Shown: positions 8,543 through 18,968, counted from the first letter of the stretch. The stretch: 64,000 nucleotides of DNA from Paraconexibacter sp040581415 (GCF_040581415.1 NZ_CP114014.1:1550001-1614000), one strand, 5' to 3'. Program-made: numbers and translations. Notes: a model not told the origin generated them from the sequence alone.

Positions 8543-9820
8543 ATGCCACGTATTCCGCGTGTAGGCCGAGGCAACAAGAACAAGGACGAGGCCGCAGAGC
8601 CCGTCAAGCCGTGGTCCACTGCGACGCCGCCCGGGTCCGAGCCGCGGTCCGAGAGCCCCGCTCAGCCTGATCCGAACGAGGCGACCTCGCGGCCCGCGCC
8701 GTCGATCTTCAACGACGAGCCCGCGAGCGAGGAGCCCACGATCGTGCACCCGGTCGGGCCGAGCACCCCCCGCCCCGAGCCCGTCGCGGCCGCTCCCGAG
8801 CCCGCGGCAGCGCCGACCTGGGACGAGGAGCCCGCGTGGGAGGAGCCCGCTGCGGCCGAGCCCGAGGAGAAGTCCAAGCGCGAGCCGATCGTCGCCCCCG
8901 GCTTCGCGGTGATGAGCAAGGGCAAGGACAAGGACCAGGAGGCCAAGAGCCCGCGCGTCTCCGTCGTGAACGAGCAGCCCCCGCCGTCCGGGGACGAGTA
9001 CGAGTGGCACACCGGCCTGGTGCGCCCGCACGGCATGCCGGACGCGGTCGAGTTCATCGACGTGCACAAGGCCTTCGGCCGCAACAAGATCCTGCGTGGC
9101 CTGAACATGGGCCTGCCCGAGGGCAAGATCTCGATGATCCTCGGCCCGTCGGGTACGGGTAAGTCGGTCTGCATCAAGCACATGGTCGGCCTGCTGTATC
9201 CCGATCAGGGCGATGTGTTGGTGCACGGTGAGTCGGTGCCGAACATGCCCGACGACGATCTGTTCGAGATGCGCAAGAAGTTCGGCGTGCTGTTCCAGGA
9301 CGGTGCGCTGTTCGGGTCGATGAACGTGTTCGACAACGTCGCGTTCCCGCTGCGCCAGCACACCGACAAGGCGGAGGAGGAGATCATCGCCACCGTCACG
9401 TCGCGGCTTGACGAGGTCGGTCTCGGGTTCGCGGGGGACAAGTTCCCCAACGAGCTGTCGGGCGGGATGCGCAAGCGCGCGGGGTTCGCCCGCGCCCTCG
9501 TGCTGGATCCGGACATCGTCCTCTTCGACGAGCCCGACTCGGGTCTTGACCCGGTCCGCACGGCACTGCTGGGCGAGCTGATCCAGGAGATCCACGAGGA
9601 GGTCATGGAGCAGCGTCAGGCCAACGGCGGCCCGCTGCCGGCGTTCACGCTGATCACGCACGACATCATGACCGCGCGCCGTGTGGCCGAGCACATCTCG
9701 GTACTGTGGAAGGGCCGCATCGTGGAGTCCGGCCCGGCGGAGGAGCTGTTCAACTCCGACAACGCGTTCGTTCGGCAGTTCCTCTCCGGGGAGTCGCAGG
9801 GCCCGCTCGGCATGGAGTAG
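8543..9820 (+). CDS. mceG: Mce/Mla ABC ATPase with long N-terminal extension
   Basis: Drives the Mce importer. 425 residues: the ATPase begins near residue 165 (DAVEFIDVHKAFG), with Walker A GPSGTGKS, signature LSGGMRKR, Walker B DIVLFDEPDSGLDP and H-loop LITHD. The first ~160 residues are a low-complexity, acidic and Pro/Ala/Glu-rich stretch, not seen in typical Mkl/MlaF proteins; probably disordered. GGAGG sits 5 nt before the ATG. Unlike Mycobacterium, where mceG is unlinked, here it is in the operon between permeases and Mce proteins. Confidence 0.93.
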   Translation: MPRIPRVGRGNKNKDEAAEPVKPWSTATPPGSEPRSESPAQPDPNEATSRPAPSIFNDEPASEEPTIVHPVGPSTPRPEPVAAAPEPAAAPTWDEEPAWEEPAAAEPEEKSKREPIVAPGFAVMSKGKDKDQEAKSPRVSVVNEQPPPSGDEYEWHTGLVRPHGMPDAVEFIDVHKAFGRNKILRGLNMGLPEGKISMILGPSGTGKSVCIKHMVGLLYPDQGDVLVHGESVPNMPDDDLFEMRKKFGVLFQDGALFGSMNVFDNVAFPLRQHTDKAEEEIIATVTSRLDEVGLGFAGDKFPNELSGGMRKRAGFARALVLDPDIVLFDEPDSGLDPVRTALLGELIQEIHEEVMEQRQANGGPLPAFTLITHDIMTARRVAEHISVLWKGRIVESGPAEELFNSDNAFVRQFLSGESQGPLGME

Positions 9821-10050
9821 CCGCCCTCGCGGCGACACACCCGCGGCGGGGGGCAGGGCCTTCGCCGCGGTGCAGGACCAGCTGCACCCGGCGTCACCGG
9901 GCGGCAGGTCGTCAGGATGACGACCTAAAGTTCAGCTTAACCGCACGCCAACGTTCATCCGGCACACTCCGCACGGTCGCGGCACGCCGACCCCACCTTG
10001 ACCTTCCCCACCCTCTTCACAGCTCACGACCGACTGCCTAAGGCGGTCCG
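9821..10050 (+). other. Gap inside Mce operon with hairpin
   Basis: A 230-bp gap, the only sizeable one in the operon. It contains a hairpin (CCGCGGCG at 9841-9848 with CGCCGCGG at 9863-9870) and directly after it a small TGCAG/CTGCA stem. This could be an attenuator that lowers mce gene expression relative to the permease/ATPase genes, or a terminator followed by a second promoter that I could not define. Confidence 0.4.
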
Positions 10051-11382
10051 ATGACTCCTGTCCGCCTGTTCGCCGGTGGCGCGCTCGTGCTGGCCGTGGT
10101 CGTCGTCGGCGTCCTGATGCTCAGCGGCGGCGGCATCACCCGCTACGACCTGACGTTCCCGAACGCCGGTCAGCTGGTCACGGGGGACGACGTCCAGATC
10201 GGCGGTCGCCGGGTGGGCAACGTCAAGGAGATCACGCTCACGGACGACAACCAGGCGAAGATCGAGATCGAGCTGGAGGACGACTTCGCCCCGCTGCACC
10301 GGGGGACCACCGCGATCGTGCGCGCCACGTCGCTTTCCGGGATCGCGAACCGCTACATCGCGCTGACGCCGGGTCCCGACAACGCCCCGGTGCTCGCGGA
10401 CGGCGCGACGCTCGAGGCGGGGGCCACCACCGCACCGGTCGACCTCGACCAGCTGTTCAACACGCTCGACAAGCCGACGCGCAAGGCGCTCGACGACGTC
10501 ATCCAGGGCTCGGCGGTCTGGTACGACGGCGCCGGCAAGGACGCCAACAAGGGCTCGCGGTACTTCAGCCCGGCCCTCTCGACGTCCTCACGGCTGCTGA
10601 ACGAGCTGACGTCCGACCAGCAGGCGTTCACCGACTTCGTCGTGAGCTCCTCGAAGGTCGTCACGGCGCTCGCCGCGCGGCGCGCCACGCTGACCAGCCT
10701 CGTCACGAACGCGAACGCGACCACAAGCGCCGTCGCCTCCGAGAACACCGGCCTCGACCAGTCGCTCGCGGTGCTGCCCAGCACGCTGCGGCGAGCCAAC
10801 ACCACGTTCGCGGGCCTGCGGGCGACGCTCGACGACCTCGACCCGCTGGTCGCGGAGTCCAAGCCCGCCACGAAGGACCTCGCGCCCTTCTTCCGCCGGC
10901 TGCGGCCGCTGGTCGCCGAGGCGCGGCCCACGATCAGCGACCTGCGCCAGGTGATCCGCCGGCCGGGCGCGAACAACGACCTGCTCGAGCTGCTGCGCAA
11001 GGCGCCGCGGCTGCAGCGCATCGCACAGCCGACGTTCAGGAACAGCATCGCCGCGCTCCAGAGGAGCACGCCCGTCCTGTCGTTCATCCGGCCGTACACG
11101 CCGGACCTCGTCGGCTGGCTGCGGGACTTCGGGCAGACGACGGCCAACTACGACGCCAACGGCCACTACGCGCGGATCCAGCCGATCTTCAACGCGTTCA
11201 ACGTGAACAACCAGGTCCTCGTGCCCAAGGGCGACGCGGCCCGGGCGCTCGGCTCGGTCACGAACCAGTTCCAGCGCTGCCCCGACGCGGCGAGCCAGAC
11301 CCCGGCCGACCAGACCACGCCGTTCCGCGACGCGGACGGCAAGCTGGACTGCGACCCGACCCAGGTGCTCCCCGGCCCATGA
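10051..11382 (+). CDS. Mce family protein 1 (MceA position)
   Basis: 443 residues. One N-terminal membrane helix (about 5-25), an MlaD domain (about 30-110, with TGDDVQIGGRRVGNVKEI) and a long helical region built of heptad-like segments that in the family forms the periplasm-spanning tunnel. First of six consecutive Mce genes; the stop overlaps the next start (ATGA), so translation is coupled. The C-terminal ~60 residues are not part of the conserved core. Confidence 0.92.
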   Translation: MTPVRLFAGGALVLAVVVVGVLMLSGGGITRYDLTFPNAGQLVTGDDVQIGGRRVGNVKEITLTDDNQAKIEIELEDDFAPLHRGTTAIVRATSLSGIANRYIALTPGPDNAPVLADGATLEAGATTAPVDLDQLFNTLDKPTRKALDDVIQGSAVWYDGAGKDANKGSRYFSPALSTSSRLLNELTSDQQAFTDFVVSSSKVVTALAARRATLTSLVTNANATTSAVASENTGLDQSLAVLPSTLRRANTTFAGLRATLDDLDPLVAESKPATKDLAPFFRRLRPLVAEARPTISDLRQVIRRPGANNDLLELLRKAPRLQRIAQPTFRNSIAALQRSTPVLSFIRPYTPDLVGWLRDFGQTTANYDANGHYARIQPIFNAFNVNNQVLVPKGDAARALGSVTNQFQRCPDAASQTPADQTTPFRDADGKLDCDPTQVLPGP

Positions 11383-12965
11383 GGCGCATCCTCGCCATCG
11401 CGTGCGTCGCCGCGGCGGCCGTCGCGCTGCTCACCCTCGGTACGGGGGCGGGCGACTCCTCCGACGGCTACAAGGTCCGCGCGATCTTCCACAACGCCTT
11501 CTCCGTGATCCCGGGCGAGGACGTGAAGATCGCCGGCGTCAAGGTCGGCAAGATCTCGAAGCTCGACATCACGCAGGACCAGAAGGCCGTGGTCGTGCTG
11601 GACATCACCGAGCCCGGGTTCCAGGACTTCCGCAGGGACGCGGAGTGCACGATCCGCCCGCAGTCGCTGATCGGCGAGAAGTTCGTCGAGTGCACGCCCA
11701 CGCAGCCGCGGGTCACCGGTGCCGCGGAGTCCCCGAAGCTCACGCCGATCCCCTCCGGCGAAGGCGAGGGCGAGTACCTGCTCCCGGCCAGCCAGAACTC
11801 CCGCCCGGTCGACATCGACCTGGTCGGGAACATCACCCGCCTGCCGTACCGCCAGCGCCTGGCGATCATCATCAACGAGTTCGGGACCGGTCTCGCCGGA
11901 CGCGGCAACGATCTGCAGCAGGTCATCCGCAGCGCCGACCCGGGACTGCGTCAGACCGACCGCGTCCTGAAGATCCTCGCCTCGCAGGACCAGGTCCTGG
12001 CCGACCTCGCCCGCGACTCCGACATCGCGCTGGCCCCCATCGCCCGCGAGCGCGACAAGGTCGCCGACTTCGTGACGCAGGCCGCCGACGTCGCGGAGGC
12101 GACCGCCGAGCGCCGTCCCGACCTCGAGAAGAACATCCAGCGCCTGCCGTCGCTGCTGCGCGAGCTGCGCCCCACGATGGTCCGCCTCGGCGGCCTCGCG
12201 GACCAGGCGCAACCGGTGCTCAGCGACCTGCGGACCGAGGCGCCCAGCATCAACCGCCTGATCACGCAGCTGGGTCCGTTCTCGCGGTCGGCGACGACGT
12301 CGCTGGTGTCCCTGGGCGATGCCTCCGTCCCGGGCCGCGAGGCGCTCGTCAGGAGCCGCGGGATCGTGAACGACCTGCGGACGTTCGCGGCTACGAGCAA
12401 GCCGCTGTCGAAGGACCTCAAGGAGCTGACCGAGAGCATCCGCGACACCGGCGGCATCGAGCGCTTCCTGGACTACGTCTTCTACCAAGTGGCCGCCATC
12501 AACGGCTTCGACGCCAACGGCCACTATCTGCGTGCGCAGCTGCTCGTGAACATCTGCTCGCTCTACGCCGTCAAGCCGGACGCCTCGTGCGCGTCGAAGT
12601 TCGCGCCGCCCGAGAGCTCGCAGCGCAGCGCGCGGGCCGCGCTGGACAGCAGCCGGACCGAAGGCCGCACCCCGGCCCTGGCCCGTAGCGAGGCGGTCCT
12701 GCGCGGGATGAGCCCCGAGGAGGCGCTCGGGAAGACCCCCGTCGCGGACACGGCGAACGCCGGCTCCGGCGGGGAGACCGCGGCCGATGCGCCCGCGCTG
12801 GCCCTGCCCTCGCAGGTGCTGCCCGGCGGCGGCGACGAGCCGGCCGCGCCCGCGCCGAACCCCAGCCCCGCCGCGAACGGCAGCGCGTCCGACGCGCCCG
12901 CCCGCACCCCGTCCCAGAACGCCACGGCGGCGCTCCTGGACTACCTGCTCGGGGGCGGGCCATGA
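11379..12965 (+). CDS. Mce family protein 2 (MceB position)
   Basis: 528 residues. N-terminal hydrophobic segment MRRILAIACVAAAAVALL; a Cys at position 9 gives only a weak lipobox. MlaD domain follows (VIPGEDVKIAGVKVGKISKL), then the helical region to about residue 400 and a ~120-residue Ala/Pro/Ser/Gly-rich, probably disordered tail. ATGA overlaps on both sides tie it to its neighbours. Confidence 0.92.
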   Translation: MRRILAIACVAAAAVALLTLGTGAGDSSDGYKVRAIFHNAFSVIPGEDVKIAGVKVGKISKLDITQDQKAVVVLDITEPGFQDFRRDAECTIRPQSLIGEKFVECTPTQPRVTGAAESPKLTPIPSGEGEGEYLLPASQNSRPVDIDLVGNITRLPYRQRLAIIINEFGTGLAGRGNDLQQVIRSADPGLRQTDRVLKILASQDQVLADLARDSDIALAPIARERDKVADFVTQAADVAEATAERRPDLEKNIQRLPSLLRELRPTMVRLGGLADQAQPVLSDLRTEAPSINRLITQLGPFSRSATTSLVSLGDASVPGREALVRSRGIVNDLRTFAATSKPLSKDLKELTESIRDTGGIERFLDYVFYQVAAINGFDANGHYLRAQLLVNICSLYAVKPDASCASKFAPPESSQRSARAALDSSRTEGRTPALARSEAVLRGMSPEEALGKTPVADTANAGSGGETAADAPALALPSQVLPGGGDEPAAPAPNPSPAANGSASDAPARTPSQNATAALLDYLLGGGP

Positions 12966-14380
12966 GGCGCCGCAGCAGCTCCTCCATCGCGGCCAACCCC
13001 GTGCTCATCGGCGCGGCGACGGTCCTCGTCATCACGGTGGCGGTCTTCCTCGCGTACAACGCGAACAGCGGCCTGCCGTTCGTCCCGACCTACTCGCTCA
13101 AGGCCGACGTCCCGAACGCGGCGAACCTCGTGCGCGGCAACGAGGTCCGGGTCGGCGGCGCGCGGGTCGGCGTGGTCGAGACGATCGAGCCGGTCAACCA
13201 CGCCGACGGCTCCGTGACGGCACGGCTCGGACTGAAGCTCGACACCACGATCAAGCCGCTCCCGAAGGACTCGACGATCCTGATCCGGTCGAAGTCGGCC
13301 CTCGGGCTGAAGTACGTCGAGATCACGAAGGGCACGTCGGCCGAGAGCTACGCGGACGGCGGCACCGTCGCGCTCGGGCAGTCGCGCCCGGAGCAGGTGG
13401 AGTTCGACGAGGTGCTATCGACCTTCGACCAGCCGACCCGCGAGGCCGCGCGGTCGAACCTGAACGAGTTCGGCAACGCGCTCACCGGTCGCGGCGCCTC
13501 GCTCGGACGCGCCCTCGAGAGCCTGAACCCGGCGCTGCGCAACCTCGCCCCCGTGATGCGCAACCTCGCGCTGCCGCAGACCCGGCTCGCCCGGCTCTTC
13601 CAGGCGCTCGGGCGGATCTCCGCCGAGACCGCGCCGGTCGCCGAGACGCAGGCGTCGCTGTTCGTGAACCTCGACACGACCTTCCGTGCGCTCGCGAAGG
13701 TCGCCCGCCCGTTCATCCAGGACGCGATCACCGCGGGCGTCCCCGCGCAGGACGCCGCGATCGCGGGCCTGCCGGTGCAGCGGCCGTTCCTGCAGAACAG
13801 CGAGCGGCTGTTCGCCGAGCTGCGGCCCGGCGTCCGCGCGCTGCGCACCGCCGCCCCGATCCTGACCGACGCCTTCGTCGTCGGCACCGGCACGCTGCGG
13901 CGCTCCGTCGCGCTGAACCGGCGGCTGAAGCCGACGTTCCAGGCGCTGCAGCGCTTCGCGACCGACCCGCTCGTCGCGCTCGGCGTCGACGACCTGTCGA
14001 ACACCGCGCGGATCCTGGCCCCGCCGGTCGCCTACCTCAAGCCGGCGCAGACGGTCTGCAACTACGTCTCGCTGTGGTTCCGCAACGTCTCGAGCCTGCT
14101 GTCCGTGGGCGACCGGAACGGCACCGGCCAGCGCTTCATCATCATCGCCACGCCGCAGGGCCCGAACGGCGAGGGCGCGTTCTCGAGCGCACCGGCCGAC
14201 GGCCCGACGATGGACAACTACCTGCACGCCAACAGCTACCCGAACGTGGGCTCGCCCGGCCAGACGCAGGAGTGCGAGGCCGCGAACGAGCCGTACGCGG
14301 CGGGCAAGCAGGTCATCGGCAACGTCCCGGGCAACCAGGGCACGTCCACCGAGAAGACGACGATCGACCGGAGCCGCTGA
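12962..14380 (+). CDS. Mce family protein 3 (MceC position)
   Basis: 472 residues. Basic N-terminus (MRRRSSSS), one membrane helix (about 13-30), MlaD domain (RGNEVRVGGARVGVVETI) and helical tunnel region. A region with conserved 'NYVSLWFRNVSSLL' pattern near residue 365 precedes a polar C-terminus. Coupled by ATGA overlap upstream; the next gene starts on the last base of this stop. Confidence 0.92.
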   Translation: MRRRSSSSIAANPVLIGAATVLVITVAVFLAYNANSGLPFVPTYSLKADVPNAANLVRGNEVRVGGARVGVVETIEPVNHADGSVTARLGLKLDTTIKPLPKDSTILIRSKSALGLKYVEITKGTSAESYADGGTVALGQSRPEQVEFDEVLSTFDQPTREAARSNLNEFGNALTGRGASLGRALESLNPALRNLAPVMRNLALPQTRLARLFQALGRISAETAPVAETQASLFVNLDTTFRALAKVARPFIQDAITAGVPAQDAAIAGLPVQRPFLQNSERLFAELRPGVRALRTAAPILTDAFVVGTGTLRRSVALNRRLKPTFQALQRFATDPLVALGVDDLSNTARILAPPVAYLKPAQTVCNYVSLWFRNVSSLLSVGDRNGTGQRFIIIATPQGPNGEGAFSSAPADGPTMDNYLHANSYPNVGSPGQTQECEAANEPYAAGKQVIGNVPGNQGTSTEKTTIDRSR

Positions 14381-16077
14381 TGAGCTCCGCCGCCCAGCCG
14401 ACCCGCCGTCAGACGGCCAAGCGCCGCCGCCGTGAACGCGGCGGGTTCAGCCCCGTCGCCGTCGGGGCGATCGTGCTCGTCATCGCCGTGATCGGCACCT
14501 ACCTCGGCTTCACGAAGGACATCCCGTTCACGCAGGGCTACCGCGTCAAGGCGGTCTTCGCGCAGGCCAACTCGATCCGCCTGAACTCGCCGGTGCGCAT
14601 CGCCGGCGTGAACGTCGGCAAGGTCAAGCAGGTCGAGCGCCAGCCCGGGACGACGGCCGCGATCGTGACGCTCGAGCTGCAGGACAAGGGCCTTCCGCTG
14701 CACGAGGACGCGACGCTGAAGATCCGGCCGCGGATCTTCCTTGAGGGCAACTTCTTCGTCGACCTCAAGCCCGGCACCCCGGGGTCGCCGACCATCTCCT
14801 CCGGGGACACGATCCCGCTGACGCAGACCGCCACGCCGGTCCAGCTCGACCAGGTGCTGACGGCGCTCCAGGCCGACTCGCGCGACGATCTGCAGGCCGC
14901 GCTGAAGGGCTTCGGCGACGGGCTCACCGTCAAGCCGACCCCCGCCGAGGACGCCGTCCAGGACCCGGCGGTCAGCGGCGAGACGGCGGCGCAGTCGCTG
15001 AACGACGCGCTGCGCACGGGCGGCGACGCGCTGAAGAACCTGTCGATCGTCAACCAGGCCACGCTCGGGCAGCGGCCCGACGATCTCTCGCGGCTGATCA
15101 AGGGCCTCGGGACAGTGGCGACGGCGCTCGACCGCGACGAGAGCGCGCTGCAGGGCTTCGTCACGAACTTCAACACCACGGTCACGGCGTTCGCGTCCGA
15201 GTCGGGCTCGCTGCGGTCGACCATCCGGCAGCTCGCGCCGACGCTGCGCACCACCAACAGTGCGCTCACCAGCCTGAACGCCGCGTTCCCGAACACCCGC
15301 GCGTTCGCCCGGGAGATCCGTCCCGGCGTCCGCGAGACCCCTGCGACGATCAAGGCCGCGTTCCCCTGGATCGCCACCACGCGCGGGCTGCTGAAGCAGT
15401 CCGAGCTGCGCGGCCTGGCCCAGGACCTGCGCCCGACGACGGCGAACCTCTCGCGGGTCGTCGACACCACCATCGGGCTGCTGCCGCAGCTGGACCTTGT
15501 CGCCCAGTGCGCGACGAAGGTCATCCTGCCGACCGGCGACATCCGCATCAACGACGGCTCGCTGTCGGTCCCGGCCGAGAACTACAAGGAGTTCTGGTAC
15601 GCGATGGTCGGCCTCGCGGGCGAGGCCGCGAACTTCGACGGCAACGGCCCGTACGTGCGCTTCGCGGTCGGCGGCGGCGACCAGACGATCTCCACCGGGA
15701 AGGTCGGCGGCGCGCTCGGCGACGCGTTCTTCGGGAAGGCGTCGACGAAGCCGATCGGCACGCGGCCGGCGTTCCCCGGCGCGCGCCCGCCGTACAACCC
15801 GGACGCCCCGTGCAAGGACCAGTCCATCCCGGACCTGGACTCCGCGAAGGTCGGCCCCGCGGACGGCGGCGGCTCGACGCAGGCGGCGACATCGGCGATC
15901 GCGCGTGAGGCGGCGGCGCGTGCGTCCACGGGCTCCGCGTCCGGGTCGGGGTCCACGACGTCCGCCGGCGCGACGGCCCCCAAGCCGCGGGCCGGCAGCG
16001 GCGCGTCGCTCGCGACCGAGATCGCCGCGCGCCTGAACCCCTTCCGCCAGGCCACGACCGCGAAGGCGAAGCCGTGA
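14380..16077 (+). CDS. Mce family protein 4 (MceD position)
   Basis: 565 residues from the ATG at 14380 (MSSAAQPTRR); the same frame stays open upstream through the previous gene but only as a shadow. A strongly basic cytoplasmic leader (RRQTAKRRRRERGG) precedes the membrane helix, then the MlaD domain (LNSPVRIAGVNVGKVKQV) and helical region. The last ~100 residues are Ala/Ser/Gly/Pro-rich. Largest Mce protein of the set. Confidence 0.92.
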   Translation: MSSAAQPTRRQTAKRRRRERGGFSPVAVGAIVLVIAVIGTYLGFTKDIPFTQGYRVKAVFAQANSIRLNSPVRIAGVNVGKVKQVERQPGTTAAIVTLELQDKGLPLHEDATLKIRPRIFLEGNFFVDLKPGTPGSPTISSGDTIPLTQTATPVQLDQVLTALQADSRDDLQAALKGFGDGLTVKPTPAEDAVQDPAVSGETAAQSLNDALRTGGDALKNLSIVNQATLGQRPDDLSRLIKGLGTVATALDRDESALQGFVTNFNTTVTAFASESGSLRSTIRQLAPTLRTTNSALTSLNAAFPNTRAFAREIRPGVRETPATIKAAFPWIATTRGLLKQSELRGLAQDLRPTTANLSRVVDTTIGLLPQLDLVAQCATKVILPTGDIRINDGSLSVPAENYKEFWYAMVGLAGEAANFDGNGPYVRFAVGGGDQTISTGKVGGALGDAFFGKASTKPIGTRPAFPGARPPYNPDAPCKDQSIPDLDSAKVGPADGGGSTQAATSAIAREAAARASTGSASGSGSTTSAGATAPKPRAGSGASLATEIAARLNPFRQATTAKAKP

Positions 16078-17426
16078 AGCGCGCCATCCGCGAGTACGCC
16101 CCGTACTTCGGCGCGATCCTGGGCCTGGCCCTGATCGCGACCGTGGTCGGCGGCTACATCCTGGCCCACCAGCGCTTCTACCTCCCGAGCTGGGTGCCGA
16201 TCGGCGGCTCGGACTTCGTCGACTACAAGGCGACGCTCCCGACCGCGCAGTCCATCACTCCGGGCCAGGGGCAGACCGTGAACATCGCGGGCGTCCCGGT
16301 GGGGGAGATCTCCAAGGTCGACCTGGTCGACGGCCGCGCCGTCGTCACGATGAAGATCCGCAAGAAGTACACGCCCGTGTACAACGACGCGACGGTCCTC
16401 GTCCGGCCGAAGACCGGCCTCAACGACATGATCCTGCAGCTGTCGCCGGGCACCCGCACCAGCGGCGAGCTCGCCCACGACGGCAAGGCCTCGATCCCCG
16501 TCTCGCAGACGCTCGAGAACGTCAACCTCGACGAGCTGCTCGCGTCGCTGGACGGCGACACCCGGCAGTTCCTGCAGCTGCTCGTCGGCGGGGCGGGCGA
16601 GGGCCTGCGCGGGCAGGGCCGGCAGCTGTCGGCGACGCTGAAGCGTTTCGAGCCCACCAGCCGCGACGTCCTGAAGATCACGCGCAAGCTCGCGACCCGC
16701 CGCAAGAGCATCTCGCGGGTCGTGCACAACTTCCGGCTGCTGTCGGAGTCGCTGGCCGGCAAGGACCGTGACCTGACGCGCCTGATCGGTGCCTCGAACG
16801 AGGTCTTCGCCGGGTTCGCCGCCCAGGACTCGCGCCTGCGCGGGGCCCTGCGCGAGCTGCCGCCGACCCTCCAGGCGACCACCGTCGGCCTGGGCAAGAC
16901 GGACAGGCTCGCCAAGACGCTCGGCCCGACGCTCGGCCAGCTGCGGCCCGCGGCGCGCGCCCTGGGGCCGGCGCTGAAGGCGACGCGCCCGTTCCTGACG
17001 AAGACCGAGCCGGTCATCCGCACGCAGCTGCGCCCGTTCGCCCGCGACGCGCGGCCGACGATCCGCGCGCTGCGCCCGGCGGCCCGCGACCTGGCGGCGG
17101 TCACTCCGAACCTCACGGCGTCGTTCAAGGTCGTCAACTACCTGCTGAACGAGCTCGCCTACGACAAGGCCGGCGACAACCACGAGAGCTACCTCTTCTG
17201 GCTCTCCTGGGCCAACCACCTCGGCAACACCGTGTTCGGCAACGGCGACGCCCACGGCGTGACCCGCCGCGGCCTGCTCGTCGTCAGCTGCGCCGGCCTG
17301 TCGACGCTCGACCAGCTGAAGAAGGTCAACGACCAGCTCGGGCTGCTGGTCGGCCTCCTGAACCCCGTCCAGTCCTCGGCGGTCTGCCCCCAGACCAGCC
17401 AGCCGGGCAACGGAGCCACCAAGTAG
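16074..17426 (+). CDS. Mce family protein 5 (MceE position)
   Basis: 450 residues, GTG start overlapping the previous stop (GTGA). Membrane helix at about 12-31, MlaD domain with GQTVNIAGVPVGEISKVDLV, then helical region rich in regularly spaced arginines. No lipobox, unlike mycobacterial MceE (Lpr) proteins. The next gene starts on the base after this stop. Confidence 0.92.
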   Translation: MKRAIREYAPYFGAILGLALIATVVGGYILAHQRFYLPSWVPIGGSDFVDYKATLPTAQSITPGQGQTVNIAGVPVGEISKVDLVDGRAVVTMKIRKKYTPVYNDATVLVRPKTGLNDMILQLSPGTRTSGELAHDGKASIPVSQTLENVNLDELLASLDGDTRQFLQLLVGGAGEGLRGQGRQLSATLKRFEPTSRDVLKITRKLATRRKSISRVVHNFRLLSESLAGKDRDLTRLIGASNEVFAGFAAQDSRLRGALRELPPTLQATTVGLGKTDRLAKTLGPTLGQLRPAARALGPALKATRPFLTKTEPVIRTQLRPFARDARPTIRALRPAARDLAAVTPNLTASFKVVNYLLNELAYDKAGDNHESYLFWLSWANHLGNTVFGNGDAHGVTRRGLLVVSCAGLSTLDQLKKVNDQLGLLVGLLNPVQSSAVCPQTSQPGNGATK

Positions 17427-18968
17427 ATGAACAAGCAGCCGCCGACAGTCGGACGCGTGATGGTGATGGTCGGCTTTGCGCTGTCCTGCTTCGGCCTGCT
17501 CCTGTTCCTGTGGGTCACCTTCGGCGGCGCCGTCCCGCTGCAGCCGAAGGGCTACCGCTTCCAGACGTCGTTCGGCGAGGCCACGCAGCTGGCCAAGGAG
17601 GCCGACGTCCGCGTGTCCGGCGTCTCGGTCGGCAAGGTCAAGACCATCGAGCCGGACAAGACCAACGGCCGGGCACGGACGCTGATCGAGATCAAGCCTC
17701 GCTACGCGCCGATCGCCAAGGACACCCGGGCGATCCTGCGACAGAAGACGCTGCTCGGCGAGACCTACGTCGAGCTGACGCCGGGCGACGGCGCGAAGGC
17801 GGGCTGGGTCGCCGACGGCGGGACGCTCCCCGACGGCCAGATCGCGCCGACCGTCGAGCTCGACGAGATCTTCCGGGCGTTCGACCCGAAGACGCGCGCC
17901 GCGTTCCAGAGCTGGATGGAGCAGCTCGCGATCGGGACGAAGGGCCGCGGCCGCGACATCAACGAGGCCCTCGGCAACCTCGCGCCGTTCGCCGACGACG
18001 CCAACACCCTGCTCGAGCTCCTGGACACCCAGAGCGCCGCCGTCCGGCGCCTGGTGCGCAACACCGGGACCGTGGTCGGCGCGCTGTCCGAGCGCGAGGG
18101 CCAGCTGTCGTCGCTCATCACGACGTCCAACGCGGTCTTCGGGACGACGGCCAGGCGCAACCGGGAGCTGCAGGACACGTTCGTCGCGCTGCCGACGTTC
18201 GCGAAGGAGGCGAAGGCGACGATCGAGCGCCTGACCACCTTCGCTCGGGAGACGAACCCGCTGATCACCCAGCTGCGACCCGCCGCGCGGGAGATCTCCC
18301 CGACCCTGATCGACACGTCCGCCCTGGCGCCGGACCTGAAGGCGCTCTTCCGCGACATCGACCCGCTCATCACGACGTCGAAGACCGGGCTGCCCGCGAC
18401 CGAGAAGTTCCTCGACCAGCTGCGCCCGGTCTTGGGCGAGCTCGACCCGACCCTCCGCCAGCTGAACCCGATCCTCGGCTTCCTCGGGCTCTACAAGGAC
18501 GAGCTGAACTCGTTCTTCGCCAACACCGTGGCCGCCACGCAGGCGACGAACCAGGCGCCCGGCGAGGCCAAGCCCGTCCACTACCTGCGCACGACGAACC
18601 CGATCAACCTCGAGAACCTCGCGGTCTACGCCAACCGCCTCGGCAGCAACCGGACCAACGCGTTCGCGCTGCCCGGCATGTTCCGCAAGCTCAAGGACGG
18701 CCTGGAGACGTACGAGGACCGCCAGTGTGGCCGCGGCACGCTGCCGAGCCTGGGGCCCGTCAGCGCGATCGCGAACCTGCTCGGTGGCGCGTCGCTCGCC
18801 AAGCAGCTCGAGACGGTGGTCGGGGGTGTCGGGGCAGGCGTGACCACGCCGGCGCCGAAGTGCATCAAGCAGGGCAAGTTCACCGTGAACGGAAAGACCT
18901 CGACGTTCCCGCAGGTCACCGCCAGCGGCGGCGCCGTGGCGCGGACGGCACGCGGCCGCGGGAAGTGA
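17427..18968 (+). CDS. Mce family protein 6 (MceF position)
   Basis: 513 residues; last of the six Mce genes. Membrane helix at about 11-33, MlaD domain (LAKEADVRVSGVSVGKVKTI), long helical region and a C-terminal part with Cys residues and a short basic end. Six different Mce subunits is the number expected for one hetero-hexameric complex. A 67-bp gap separates it from the MMPL gene, which is likely co-transcribed. Confidence 0.92.
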   Translation: MNKQPPTVGRVMVMVGFALSCFGLLLFLWVTFGGAVPLQPKGYRFQTSFGEATQLAKEADVRVSGVSVGKVKTIEPDKTNGRARTLIEIKPRYAPIAKDTRAILRQKTLLGETYVELTPGDGAKAGWVADGGTLPDGQIAPTVELDEIFRAFDPKTRAAFQSWMEQLAIGTKGRGRDINEALGNLAPFADDANTLLELLDTQSAAVRRLVRNTGTVVGALSEREGQLSSLITTSNAVFGTTARRNRELQDTFVALPTFAKEAKATIERLTTFARETNPLITQLRPAAREISPTLIDTSALAPDLKALFRDIDPLITTSKTGLPATEKFLDQLRPVLGELDPTLRQLNPILGFLGLYKDELNSFFANTVAATQATNQAPGEAKPVHYLRTTNPINLENLAVYANRLGSNRTNAFALPGMFRKLKDGLETYEDRQCGRGTLPSLGPVSAIANLLGGASLAKQLETVVGGVGAGVTTPAPKCIKQGKFTVNGKTSTFPQVTASGGAVARTARGRGK

